A DNA stretch of 64,000 nt, from the NCBI GenBank assembly GCA_023415205.1, contig JAEZLR010000045.1, forward strand, positions 124,001 through 188,000, in the 5' to 3' direction. The stretch is from Bacillota bacterium (lineage in GTDB: Bacteria > Bacillota > Clostridia > DSM-8532). This document shows positions 35,903 to 44,490 of the stretch, piece by piece. How positions within the stretch are numbered: position 1 is the stretch's first letter; each line of letters begins with the position of its first letter. The translations under genes and the position numbers were made by a program. A model generated the notes under the pieces. That model made no database searches. It was given only the letters and a program-made list of their open reading frames with translations, and was not told where the DNA came from.

Positions 35903-36079
35903 ATGGGTGACTGTAAACCAGATTGTGGCTGCTGTAATAGTGGCGGTATCTTTGGTGGCGGTGATAATAATATTTGGTGGATTATCATCATAGTAATTTT
36001 TATTCTTTGCTTCTGTCCTGGCATTTTCGGTGGCGGCGGATGCAACAACAGATGCTGCGAGCGCGAGTCATGCTGTTAA
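35903..36079 (+). CDS. 58-residue Cys-rich membrane mini-protein
   Basis: A small gene that opens MGDCKPDCGCCNSGG, passes through a strongly hydrophobic segment (NIWWIIIIVIFILCF, residues 23-37) and ends GGGGCNNRCCERESCC. Eleven of 58 residues are Cys, lying at both ends and in the helix, with Gly-rich joints. GAGGTG precedes the ATG and a strong terminator follows the stop, so it looks like a real single-gene unit. Similar short Gly/Cys-rich proteins occur in sporulating Clostridia and Bacilli, some annotated by odd names such as high-cysteine chorion-like. The function is unknown. Confidence 0.75.
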   Translation: MGDCKPDCGCCNSGGIFGGGDNNIWWIIIIVIFILCFCPGIFGGGGCNNRCCERESCC

Positions 36080-36136
36080 GCTATTAAAAAACTTTAAGTT
36101 TCGGAAGTATACCTTCCCGAGACTATCGGATTTATT

Positions 36137-36161
36137 GGGGGCTCAAAGGCCCCCTTTTTTT
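36137..36161 (+). terminator. Intrinsic terminator after the Cys-rich gene
   Basis: GGGGGC (36137-36142), loop TCAAAG, GCCCCC (36149-36154), then seven T. Confidence 0.9.
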
Positions 36162-36185
36162 GCGTTCATATACCCTGGTGAGGCT

Positions 36186-36638
36186 TTAGAGGGATGCTTT
36201 TTTTCTGGCTTTCCTGAAAAAACGGAACAGGGCGGTGACAATCATAATCCCAAAAGCAATGGTAAAGGCTTTAAAAACTGTATTCAAGCCATGGGCTGTG
36301 GCCTGCTCCATTTTGTTCTCAACCAGGCTTTGCATGGTCTGGTAAGCAGCGACACCCGGAACTAAGGGAAAAATTCCGGGAATTAAAAAGACAGTGGAGG
36401 GTGTTTTAAGATGCTTGGCCATGATCTCGCTATAAATACCAACACCTACCGTGCCGCAGAAAATCTGCGGGATACTAAAGGAAAGGGAATAGGGGTTGAA
36501 GGAAAGAGCAATACAAAATCCCAATGCGCCACCTAATCCTGCCCAGAGCAACACGCGTCTTTCAATATTAATGACCATTGCCGGGGCGATGCTTCCTATA
36601 AAGGCCAGGATAAAATATTTGATAAAGTGGGTGATCAT
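36186..36638 (-). CDS. Threonine/serine exporter small subunit (YjjB/ThrE C-part)
   Basis: A 150-residue membrane protein with four to five helices, matching the DUF3815 (YjjB, ThrE C-terminal) half of the threonine/serine exporter family. The segment VFLIPGIFPLVPGVAAYQTM is the family signature. Start at 36638 with CGGAGGA upstream. It overlaps the other half by 4 bases; the two together correspond to the single-chain ThrE of Corynebacterium. Substrate by family only. Confidence 0.88.
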   Translation of the reverse strand: MITHFIKYFILAFIGSIAPAMVINIERRVLLWAGLGGALGFCIALSFNPYSLSFSIPQIFCGTVGVGIYSEIMAKHLKTPSTVFLIPGIFPLVPGVAAYQTMQSLVENKMEQATAHGLNTVFKAFTIAFGIMIVTALFRFFRKARKKASL

Positions 36639-37393
36639 AAGCGTCCTCCGTAAAACCAAAGCGTCAATCCAATGCCTGTTCCTGCTGCAATGACGGCCAC
36701 AACCATCAAGGCCTCCCCAAGCTTGGTCAGCCCACTGACACTGTCCCCATGGAGGAGATCCCGGATACCATTGGTCAGGGCTACACCGGGAAGCATATTG
36801 GTTACGGCGCCAATAATGACCACATAGGCATTTGTCTGGGGGACTAGGGCTGCGGCCAATGAGCTTAAAAGCCCCGTAATAAAGCCACCTACAAAATATT
36901 CGATAAAGGGAAAGCTATTTCCCTTGGAAAAGATTATCCGGACGAAGCTCAGGAGAATACCGACAATCAGAGCGCTAAGAGCGTCATGGGTATTACCTCC
37001 GAATAAAAGCGCATAAACGAATGCGGTAAAAGCAAAGCAAAGAATAAGGGTGAGCCTGGAATAAGTCGGGCAGTTACCGATGGCCTCCAGCTCTCCCACC
37101 ACCTCGTGATATTCAGGTCTGCTTTGTTCAATTTTGCGTGATAAGCTATTCAAACGGGCTATTTTCTCTAAATCAACCGTTCTGGAAGGAATTCTCTTAC
37201 ATATGGTAGAAATACCTTCCTGGCCTTCAACGCTGACAAAGACACCGGTTGGCAGGGCAAAGGCTTCACAGGCAAGCCCATAGCTCTTGCATATTCTATT
37301 GATAGTATCTTCAACCCGGTAGGTTTCAGCACCATAGCGTAGGAGAATGGTGCCGGCCTTAACCGCAATTTCAAGAATTTTTTCCTGTTCCAT
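36635..37393 (-). CDS. Threonine/serine exporter large subunit (YjjP/ThrE N-part)
   Basis: A 252-residue protein of the DUF1212 (YjjP/ThrE) family. A soluble N-terminal part of about 110 residues contains LLRYGAETYRVEDTINRIC and ALPTGVFVSVEG; five helices follow, with GAVTNMLPGVALTNGIRDL near residue 200 as the family signature. It is the first gene of the split exporter pair. Confidence 0.9.
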   Translation of the reverse strand: MEQEKILEIAVKAGTILLRYGAETYRVEDTINRICKSYGLACEAFALPTGVFVSVEGQEGISTICKRIPSRTVDLEKIARLNSLSRKIEQSRPEYHEVVGELEAIGNCPTYSRLTLILCFAFTAFVYALLFGGNTHDALSALIVGILLSFVRIIFSKGNSFPFIEYFVGGFITGLLSSLAAALVPQTNAYVVIIGAVTNMLPGVALTNGIRDLLHGDSVSGLTKLGEALMVVAVIAAGTGIGLTLWFYGGRL

Positions 37394-37436
37394 AGTGCTC
37401 CTGGTGTGTTCCTTTTACAAGGAGACTTTTTCAGGG

Positions 37437-37637
37437 TCAACCCTTTGATCTAGGCTTTGCAGGGGAAGAGGAATCCTTGGGTTTGAAACCCTTGCACTCC
37501 TCGCCGCTTGAGGCTCTAACCATTTGTGCGGGCAATACCTTGCCTTTGAAACCAAAAAAACGGCATCCCCTAGGATGCTGCGGGTCCCAGGTGACAAAAT
37601 AATATTGGCATTTCATGCAATTAACCCTGTTTTCCAT
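37437..37637 (-). CDS. Small Cys-motif protein, unknown
   Basis: A 66-residue basic protein that starts MENRVNCMKC and runs through QYYFVTWDPQHPRGCRFFGF and GEECKGFKPK. Four or five Cys are placed C-x2-C, then C about 18 and 20 residues on, suggesting a small metal- or cluster-binding site. Proteins with the pattern MKCxxCxxFxVTWDxxxPxGCxxFGF are common in anaerobic bacteria, but I know no function. No clear ribosome binding site is present, and a TATAAT lies within 12 bases of the ATG on the same strand, so the start or a near-leaderless message needs checking. It ends 44 bases before... nothing else on its strand but the ThrE pair. Confidence 0.65.
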   Translation of the reverse strand: MENRVNCMKCQYYFVTWDPQHPRGCRFFGFKGKVLPAQMVRASSGEECKGFKPKDSSSPAKPRSKG

Positions 37638-37725
37638 CTTTTTATTATACCACAGGATTAATCCTGCAGAAACAGGCGTAGAATTCCTGATAAAACCATG
37701 ACCCATTAAGGATAAATGAAATGCC

Positions 37726-37754
37726 GTGACAAAGCCCCGTGTGCATTGTATAAT
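37726..37754 (+). promoter_or_regulatory. SigA-type promoter of prfB
   Basis: GTGACA at 37726-37731 and TATAAT at 37749-37754, spacing 17. Five of six -35 bases and all -10 bases match consensus; the start would be about 60 bases before the prfB start codon. Confidence 0.65.
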
Positions 37755-37819
37755 AATAGCGTTGTTCAATGGACAATACCAATGGATGGAATATTTTTCT
37801 TATGGAAGGAATGATAAAA

Positions 37820-38924
37820 GTGAGTCTTATAGAGCTAGAACAGACAGGTCTGGAGCTAAAAGGACTTGAAAAGGCTATCAGGGAATTGGGGGATTCACTT
37901 TAACCTCCCTGGTGTGATAAAAGAGCTGGAGGAGCTGGAGCAACGTGCTTCCGAGCCCGAGTTTTGGAATGATACTGAGAATTCCCAAAGAGTGCTTCAA
38001 CGAACAAAAAGCCTAAGAGCAAAGCTGGAAAATTTCCAGAAGCTTCTGAGGGATTGTGAGGATACGCTTACCCTGGCGGAGCTGGGCCTTGATGAGAAGG
38101 ATGAGACCATATTAGCCGAGGTGACCCAAGGCTATGAGGAAATTCATGGCCGTTATGAAAAAATGCGGCTGGAGACCTTGATGAAGGGCGAGTATGACGC
38201 CAACAATGCCATTATCACCCTCCATGCGGGAGCCGGAGGCACCGAGGCCATGGACTGGGTTCAGATGCTGTTTCGCATGTTTACCCGGTGGGCTGAAAAG
38301 AACGGCTTTGAGACAAGGGTTCTGGACCTACTGGATGGAGACGAAGCGGGAATTAAAAGTGTAACAGTGGAGGTTGTGGGGGAATATGCCTATGGCTTTT
38401 TAAGAAGCGAAAAGGGAGTTCACCGTCTGGTAAGAATCTCACCCTTTGATGCTTCAGGAAGGCGTCATACCTCCTTTGCCTCCATGGATGTCATGCCTGA
38501 ATTGGATGATTCGGTAGAGGTGGATATCAACCCTGAGGATCTGAAAATGGATGTTTATCGCTCTTCGGGCGCGGGGGGACAGCATGTTAACAAAACCTCC
38601 TCTGCGGTACGAATAACCCATATCCCCACGGGGATTATTGTAGCTTGTCAAAATGAGCGGTCTCAATTCCAAAACAGAGACATGGCCATGAGAATGCTCA
38701 AGGCAAAGCTGTTGGAGCTCAAGGAGCGGGAACAGGCTGAAAAGCTCAACCAGATTAAGGGTGAGCAGATGGATATAGCCTGGGGAAGTCAAATCCGTTC
38801 CTATGTATTTTGTCCCTACACCCTGGTGAAGGATCATCGGACCAATCATGAGGACGGTAATGTCCAGAAGGTGATGGATGGGGGTATTGACGAGTTTATT
38901 CAGGCCTACTTAAGTCAAACCTGA
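37820..38924 (+). CDS. prfB: Peptide chain release factor 2, programmed +1 frameshift
   Basis: RF2 ends translation at UGA and UAA. Two frames are joined: 37820-37900 (27 codons from GTG, AAGGA 9 bases upstream) and 37902-38924 (340 residues), for a 367-residue protein of normal length. The zero frame stops at TAA 37901-37903 just after CTT. Skipping T37901 continues with Asn-Leu-Pro and then VIKELEELEQRASEPEFWND, which aligns with RF2. The RF2 anticodon tripeptide SPF (RISPFDASGRRH) and the hydrolysis motif SGAGGQHVN are intact. The upstream frame LIELEQTGLELKGLEKAIRE matches RF2 N-termini. The ORF opening at TTG 37866 is an artefact of the shift. Confidence 0.93.
37888..37904 (+). promoter_or_regulatory. 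RF2 recoding site with UAA instead of UGA
   Basis: GGGGG (37888-37892) acts as an internal Shine-Dalgarno, followed by ATTCA, the slippery CTT (37898-37900) and then TAAC. In well-studied prfB genes the sequence is AGGGGG-3 bases-CTT-TGA-C. Here the stop is TAA and the spacer is 5 bases. Confidence 0.85.
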
Positions 38925-38991
38925 CTCTTTCATACTTCTACACCTTTTCTTATCGCGTATTAAGCCTCTATGATAAAAAGCAATAAAAAAG

Positions 38992-39029
38992 AGCCTCTCT
39001 CCCATTGGGAGAAAGGCTTCCTTTTTATC
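38992..39029. terminator. Bidirectional terminator, prfB / DacF-like gene
   Basis: GCCTCTCTCCC (38993-39003) pairs with GGGAGAAAGGC (39007-39017), one mismatch, loop ATT, with TTCCTTTTTAT after it and AATAAAAAAGA before it; usable on both strands. Confidence 0.8.
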
Positions 39030-39044
39030 TTCATAGTATTATCT

Positions 39045-40331
39045 CTAATGTGTTCGATGCCTTCTGACACGGTTTTTAATCCACTGCTTTCGCATAAAGC
39101 CCCCCAGCTTGACGAAACACATAATAACCTCAATCAGAACCAATATGATAATCACATAGATGAGCTCTTTGTTTTCTTTAAGTTTTTCTTGCAATAGCTG
39201 CCTTTGGGTTTTCTGGGGCAGTATCTCCCTGTCAGGGTAGAGCTCCACATTAATGACAGTATCATCAGCAAGGGTATAGGTGAGCATTCCCACCACCGTG
39301 CTTTTGGTTATGGGTGGCTTGAGCTTGGATTCATCCACATTAAGGGCGATATTCTTTATATTGCTCTGCCCCTTGGGATAGATATAGTGAACGTCCTGGG
39401 TCGGAACAAGGTTTAAGGTCTGGCCCTCCACCGTCACTGATTTTTGGCTGCTTCCTGCATAAAGCAGAGTACCATAAAGATAATTATCAAACCCATAGTT
39501 CAGCAGGGTAATGGAATCGGTATACATATTTTTCGTGGGAACATCTAAAAGGATGCAGACCAAACGCATATTGTCTCTGTTAACGGTTGTTGCGATGCTT
39601 TGAAGCTCTTTGTCCACACTGGTGGTAACCCCGCCGTCGGTATTGTTATAGTTCCAGAACATATTATTGGTGTTGGTCAAGAGGAGGGTCTTGGTGCTGT
39701 CGTACCAGGGCTTCGCCTGGGATCCGAAAAAGCGGTTGAAATCGCTTTTGGATAGCGCATATTTAAAGAGAGTCTGAATATCGTTGATGGTGGTCACCTG
39801 ATTTTCATCAAAAGCTCCGGTGCTATTGACAAACCGGGTATTGCTCATGCCCAGCTCCTGGGCCTTGCTATTCATAAGCTTGACAAAGCCCTCTTCACTT
39901 CCGCCCACGTACTCTGCCAGAGCAATGGCAGCATCCTTGGAGCCGGTCAATAAGAGGGCGTTCAATAAGTTCTTAACAGCGTATTTTTCACCTACGGAAA
40001 GCTTTAAAGAGGCCCCTTCCACATTAACAGCATCCTTACTGGCGGTTACCAGAGCTTCGGTGTCAGACTTTTCCAGGGTTATAAGTACTGCCATAACACG
40101 GTTGGCCAGCGAAGAATTAGACAGTTCATCCGAGGTCTTGGAGTAAATAACCTGTCCTCTTTTCGCATCAAAAAGAATGGCAGAAACGGCCTCGGTTTGA
40201 ATCATTTCACTTCCGTTTGTGGCAGAAGCGCGAGGCATAACCCCAAAAAACATGGCAACCATTATAAAAAGAAGCGTCAGGAATGCCACGAAGCGACGCC
40301 TTTTTTGAAATGTACCGGAACCATTCACCAT
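39045..40331 (-). CDS. DacF-like penicillin-binding fold protein, catalytic motifs lost
   Basis: A 428-residue protein with a signal peptide (helix at about 14-34), a D-alanyl-D-alanine carboxypeptidase (S11) domain at about 45-285, a beta domain, and an unusual C-terminal membrane helix (ELIYVIIILVLIEVIMCFV) with a basic tail. Alignment by eye with DacF (AVSAILFDAKRGQVIYSK, ALAEYVGGSEEGFVKLMNSK, RLVCILLDVPT) is clear. The active-site Ser-x-x-Lys is replaced by SLANR, the Ser-x-Asn by GSK (TGSKDAA), and the Lys-Thr-Gly by VTT (GGVTTSVD). All three motifs being changed points to a non-enzymatic role, perhaps binding peptidoglycan. Standard D,D-carboxypeptidase activity is not expected. Confidence 0.85.
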   Translation of the reverse strand: MVNGSGTFQKRRRFVAFLTLLFIMVAMFFGVMPRASATNGSEMIQTEAVSAILFDAKRGQVIYSKTSDELSNSSLANRVMAVLITLEKSDTEALVTASKDAVNVEGASLKLSVGEKYAVKNLLNALLLTGSKDAAIALAEYVGGSEEGFVKLMNSKAQELGMSNTRFVNSTGAFDENQVTTINDIQTLFKYALSKSDFNRFFGSQAKPWYDSTKTLLLTNTNNMFWNYNNTDGGVTTSVDKELQSIATTVNRDNMRLVCILLDVPTKNMYTDSITLLNYGFDNYLYGTLLYAGSSQKSVTVEGQTLNLVPTQDVHYIYPKGQSNIKNIALNVDESKLKPPITKSTVVGMLTYTLADDTVINVELYPDREILPQKTQRQLLQEKLKENKELIYVIIILVLIEVIMCFVKLGGFMRKQWIKNRVRRHRTH

Positions 40332-40530
40332 TGTTCATACTTCCCTGATGGAATTTTTAAGACAATGCTCAACCCTTGTAAATGAGCTTAATCGTATTAT
40401 AGCACACTTGCAAAGGGTGTCAATTGACGAAAATCATAACCAATTTACGCTCAATATCACTATTTTAGTTCATTTCCCTATTTTCAACTCTCTGATTTTA
40501 GGGCCGTCCTAAATTATTTTTAACTTAATA

Positions 40531-40556
40531 AAGGAGATGCGACAACACATCTCCTT
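40531..40556 (-). terminator. Probable terminator of glgP
   Basis: AAGGAGATG (40531-40539) pairs with CATCTCCTT (40548-40556); on the minus strand it is followed by TATTAAGTTAAA. It lies 15 bases after the glgP stop. Confidence 0.6.
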
Positions 40557-40571
40557 CATGGGTTTAGGGTC

Positions 40572-43136
40572 TTAATTGTTGGCCCACCGAATGACGGACA
40601 TATCAAATTTGTTCATCAGGTTGGGATGATGGGGCAGAATCCGGAAGGAGTAGCCATACTCCCCGCCATCCTGCAAAGTGATTCTTCCCTCATAGTAGAA
40701 GGTGGAGGCGTCGGTCTGACGAACAATGTTCATTTCCACCGTTGAACCGTTGATAATCCTGTCGTTGGCGATAGGTCCATAATAAGCCTCTACCAGGACG
40801 TCCTCAGGAGACAGGGAAGACAACTGAATGGATACGTTTAGTGTAAGCTCATTGCCGGACAGCAAGCTGTGATCTACCAAGCCGTGAATATCCTGATTAG
40901 CCATGACGTTGACCTGGGGCCAAACCTTCTCAATCTTTTGCTTCCAGTCGGCCAGAACTCTGACAAAGCCATACTGGGACTCACGGATTTTGATGCTCCG
41001 GAGGATGGCCGGCAGATACATTTTCTCAGTATAATCCTTGACCATTCTATGGGTACCGTAAACTGGGGCCAAGGACTTGATGGATTCCTTCATTCTGCCT
41101 ACCCAGTGAGTGGGAACTCCCTTTTCATCTCGGCTATAGAATAAGGGGATGATATCTCTTTCCAAAGTCTCATAAAGGGATTTGCTGTCGGCATCATCTT
41201 GATTTTGCTCATTTTCATAGGGGGTATCGTCGCCGATGACCCATCCGTTTAAACCGTTATAGCCCTCGACCCACCATCCGTCAAGTATGCTGAAGTTAAG
41301 CACACCGTTGATACAAGCCTTTTGACCGCTGGTTCCGCTGGCTTCAAGGGGACGCCTGGGATTGTTCATCCAAACATCCACACCCTGGATGAGCTGTCGG
41401 GCGACGGTCATGTTATAGTTTTCCACCAAGAAGATCTTGCCGTTAAATCCTTCTCGACGGGCGATGTCATGAATGTTTTTAATGACCTCGTGAGCTGGAC
41501 GGTCGGCAGGATGGGCCTTGCCGGCGAAAATAATTTGAACGGGCATGCTCTTATTGTTGAGTATTTTTTCAATTCTGGCCAAATCCCTGAATATCAGGTT
41601 GGCCCGTTTATAGGTTGCAAACCTTCTGGCAAAGCCAATGGTGAAAGCATTGGGATCCAGTTGGCTATCCAGCTTGTTCACTTCCAACAGGGGCATTCCG
41701 TTTTGAAGGTACTGCTTCTTCAATTTGTCCGCAATAAAACGGATCATCTTGGTTTTAAGAACCATATGGGTCTTCCAGATTTCCTCGTCGGGAATGGCAC
41801 TGACACCCTCCCAGACGGCAGGATCATACATCCGCTGCTGCCAGTCGGAGGGTAAATACTTGTTAAAAAGATACTTGAAGCTTGGGGCCAACCACGTCAT
41901 GGTATGTATGCCATTGGTGATATGGGTGATGGGCACTTCTTCTTCGGGAATTTCGGGCCACAATGCCTGAAAGATATTGCGGGAAACAGCCCCATGTAGT
42001 TCGCTGACACCATTTTTACGGCCTGACATATTGAGGGCTAAAACCGTCATATTAAAGTTATAAGGATCCCCTGGCTTAATTCCCAGAGCTATAAATTCGT
42101 GACGCTGCAAGCCCAGTTGTCCCCAATAGTTACCAAAGTACCGGTCTATCATATCCAACGGGAACACATCATTGCCTGCCGGCACCGGGGTGTGGGTAGT
42201 AAAAACGGAACAGGAATAGACCGCTTCCTTAGCTTCTCGGAAGGGCATATTTTTTTCCATCACCAGCTTCCTTGAAAGCTCCAGCGCCATGAAGGAAGAA
42301 TGCCCCTCATTCATATGGTATACTGTTCCTTTGATTCCCAGAGCATCCAGGGTACGGATACCCCCGATACCCAATAGGATTTCCTGTTGGATACGGGTTT
42401 CACGGTCCCCGCCGTACAGCCTTTCGGTTAGGGAGCGGTCATACTGATTGTTTTCCGGGACGTCGGTATCCATTAAATAAAGCTTGATGCGTCCAATACT
42501 GATACACCAGAGTCGTGCATAGACCACTCTTCCGGCGAGTTCAACATAAACGGTCAGTGGGCGGCCATTGTTGTCAAATACAGGAGTAACAGGCAGTTGG
42601 GAGTAATTAAGGGTTGTAAAATGTGTTTCCTGCCAGCCCTCGCCGTTAATGTGCTGATCAAAATAACCCTGCTTATAAAAAAGGCCTATGGCAGTAAAGG
42701 GGAGACCCAGGTCGCTGGCTGATTTGCAATGGTCTCCGGAGAGAACCCCAAGCCCTCCCGAATAGACGGGAAGCACTTCATGAAGCCCATATTCAGCTGA
42801 AAAATAAACGATTTGTTCATTTTTATAGTCAGGGTAATTCCTGGTAAACCAAGTATCTTCTGCCTGCATGTAGTCCTTAAAATCCTTCATGACCTTTTCA
42901 TAACGATGCATGAACTCATTATCTGAAAGCTTCTCCTCCAGCTTTTTGAGGCTTACCTCCTGAAGGAAACGGACAGGGTTACGGTTGAGTCTTTCCCAAA
43001 GTGCCAGATCTATTTCACGGTAGAGATCAATGGCTTCACTATTCCATGACCACCAAAGGTTCATGGATAATTCATGTAATCCTGAAAACCTTTCGGGGAT
43101 GGCTGTTGTTACTTTAATCTTTCCAAATTTGTACAT
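40572..43136 (-). CDS. glgP: Alpha-glucan (glycogen) phosphorylase, short type
   Basis: An 854-residue phosphorylase that releases glucose-1-phosphate from glycogen or maltodextrin. Start at 43136 follows TTTTGGAGG. The N-terminus carries the DUF3417 region (PERFSGLHELSMNLWWSWN) of the Thermus/Thermotoga-type enzymes, which differ from classical GlgP/MalP. The pyridoxal phosphate Lys is in EASGTSGQKACINGV near residue 610, and HTPVPAGNDVFP and GFARRFATYKRA are present. The last 130 residues form a beta-rich extension. With glgA it gives synthesis and breakdown of storage glucan. Confidence 0.96.
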   Translation of the reverse strand: MYKFGKIKVTTAIPERFSGLHELSMNLWWSWNSEAIDLYREIDLALWERLNRNPVRFLQEVSLKKLEEKLSDNEFMHRYEKVMKDFKDYMQAEDTWFTRNYPDYKNEQIVYFSAEYGLHEVLPVYSGGLGVLSGDHCKSASDLGLPFTAIGLFYKQGYFDQHINGEGWQETHFTTLNYSQLPVTPVFDNNGRPLTVYVELAGRVVYARLWCISIGRIKLYLMDTDVPENNQYDRSLTERLYGGDRETRIQQEILLGIGGIRTLDALGIKGTVYHMNEGHSSFMALELSRKLVMEKNMPFREAKEAVYSCSVFTTHTPVPAGNDVFPLDMIDRYFGNYWGQLGLQRHEFIALGIKPGDPYNFNMTVLALNMSGRKNGVSELHGAVSRNIFQALWPEIPEEEVPITHITNGIHTMTWLAPSFKYLFNKYLPSDWQQRMYDPAVWEGVSAIPDEEIWKTHMVLKTKMIRFIADKLKKQYLQNGMPLLEVNKLDSQLDPNAFTIGFARRFATYKRANLIFRDLARIEKILNNKSMPVQIIFAGKAHPADRPAHEVIKNIHDIARREGFNGKIFLVENYNMTVARQLIQGVDVWMNNPRRPLEASGTSGQKACINGVLNFSILDGWWVEGYNGLNGWVIGDDTPYENEQNQDDADSKSLYETLERDIIPLFYSRDEKGVPTHWVGRMKESIKSLAPVYGTHRMVKDYTEKMYLPAILRSIKIRESQYGFVRVLADWKQKIEKVWPQVNVMANQDIHGLVDHSLLSGNELTLNVSIQLSSLSPEDVLVEAYYGPIANDRIINGSTVEMNIVRQTDASTFYYEGRITLQDGGEYGYSFRILPHHPNLMNKFDMSVIRWANN

Positions 43137-43517
43137 AGAAACCTCCAAAAGTTGTGGGTTACAATTATATATACCCCAATCATTGTTTATGTAATACGGT
43201 CAAAAGCAAGAAAATTAAATATGTAGAAACAGAGTCCCATATTAACCATTAAAAAACATACATTCATCATACCGACCCTTGTCCAAAAGTGCAACGCATG
43301 AACTGACCATGAATAGGAGGGGAATTCATATCGTTTATTATGAAAATTTACCAATGGACTTTAGAGAAAGGTTCCATCAGGGTGAAAATAGGACTAATGG
43401 CCTGAATAAAGTAAATTATGGGGGGATAAATATCCTGTTGTAAAGTGCCGAATTATATTATAGACTATATAATTAATGACACATAAATTGGAAATATCGT
43501 TGAAAGGACTAAAAGGT
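43137..43517. other. Intergenic region between glgP and the thioredoxin gene
   Basis: 381 bases, AT-rich, between divergent genes, so it should hold two promoters. AGGAGGGG at 43316-43323 is followed only by a 21-codon open frame (from 43341) that is too far away to be a convincing gene. A loose promoter-like TTGTAA (43438) and TATTATAG (43457) lie about 60 bases before the thioredoxin start. I see no riboswitch, tRNA or repeat. Confidence 0.5.
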
Positions 43518-43847
43518 ATGGCTTCAGATAAAGTACTCGTGATAAACCAATCGAATTTTGAAGAGCTTGTTATGAAATCCACGCAGCCTATTCTCTTGGA
43601 TTTCTGGGCAATATGGTGCGGTCCCTGCAAGGCTATCGGGCCTGTTATAGATGATTTAGCAGAAGAATATGACGGACGATTTCTCATGGGAAAGATTAAT
43701 GTGGATGAGGAAAGCACGCTGGTTCAGAACTTTAACATTATGAGCATACCCACCTTAATGATATACAAAGAAGGCGTTCAGGTGGAGCGAATGGTTGGTG
43801 CTCGTTCGAAGGCTGATCTGAAGGCATTAATCGAAAAGTATATTTAA
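43518..43847 (+). CDS. trxA: Thioredoxin
   Basis: A 109-residue thioredoxin with the active site WCGPCK (in DFWAIWCGPCKAIGPV), cis-Pro in IMSIPTLMIYK and the final RSKADLKALIEKY helix. It is a cytoplasmic disulfide reductase. Start at 43518 with GGACTAAAAGG upstream; the ATG at 43476 would add a non-family extension. It is 36 bases before the DivIVA-like gene, so probably co-transcribed. No thioredoxin reductase gene lies beside it. Confidence 0.95.
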   Translation: MASDKVLVINQSNFEELVMKSTQPILLDFWAIWCGPCKAIGPVIDDLAEEYDGRFLMGKINVDEESTLVQNFNIMSIPTLMIYKEGVQVERMVGARSKADLKALIEKYI

Positions 43848-43883
43848 GTTTTCAAATCTCAAGATTGAAAAGGAGAGTTGGAT

Positions 43884-44363
43884 ATGTCCGGTGAAAAGAA
43901 ATTTGGTTCTTCCGCATTTGGGTTTAACAAATCGGATGTCAATGCTTACATTGAAAAGATCATTCATGAATTTGACCAAAGGCTTAAGGAAAAGGATGAT
44001 GAAATATCCAATCTTAAGCTTCAAATTCGTGAAATGAAAACCCGTTATGAAACAACTTCACAGGACAGCCAGTTCCTTTCCAAGGAGAAGGAGAGAATTG
44101 CCGGCGCCCTTATTCAAGCGCAGGAAAAAGCGGATGCCATTATGGAAGAAGCCCGCGCGCGAGCGGCGGAGGAGAAAGTAAGGCTAGAACAAACTCTTGA
44201 GAACGAAAGAGAACGTATTATTGATATCAAACGTGATGTCAAAAGCATTAAAACCCAGGTGGTTGACATGCTCACAAAATATCAGTCGCTCATGAGTGAA
44301 GTAGAAGCCTACATAGAGACCAAGGAATCAGAATATAATGAAAAGAGCGGCGAAGAAGTCTGA
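43884..44363 (+). CDS. DivIVA-domain coiled-coil protein
   Basis: A 159-residue protein. The start at 43884 has AAGGAG 8 bases upstream. The N-terminus SAFGFNKSDVNAYIEKIIHEF is a DivIVA/GpsB-type lipid-binding motif, and residues 30-150 are an almost unbroken charged coiled coil (KEKDDEISNLKLQIREMK and EEARARAAEEKVRLEQTL). It would sit at curved membrane or septa. Since no divIVA lies between ylmH and ileS, this could be one of the cell's DivIVA homologues in another place. Confidence 0.8.
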   Translation: MSGEKKFGSSAFGFNKSDVNAYIEKIIHEFDQRLKEKDDEISNLKLQIREMKTRYETTSQDSQFLSKEKERIAGALIQAQEKADAIMEEARARAAEEKVRLEQTLENERERIIDIKRDVKSIKTQVVDMLTKYQSLMSEVEAYIETKESEYNEKSGEEV

Positions 44364-44421
44364 AGTAGGCTGATATGGCCGCAGTTGGAAGCGGCTTAAG
44401 ACCACATATTTGTTTGTTAAG

Positions 44422-44455
44422 CCCTGCTTGCAATATGAGCAGGGTTTTATTTTAT
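44422..44455 (+). terminator. Intrinsic terminator
   Basis: CCCTGCT (44422-44428) pairs with AGCAGGG (44438-44444), then TTTTATTTTAT. It ends the thioredoxin/DivIVA-like unit before the Lrp gene. Confidence 0.8.
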
Positions 44456-44490
44456 ACATAAGAGGTTCGAATTGGAAGGGAGTCGTTTTT

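Noticed and set aside
37866..38924. prfB as a plain gene starting at TTG 37866
   Set aside because: The first residues do not match RF2, whereas a +1 shift joins a proper N-terminus from 37820 to the rest.
43341..43406. 21-codon open frame between glgP and the thioredoxin gene
   Set aside because: The nearby AGGAGGGG is too far from its ATG and the peptide has no recognisable features.
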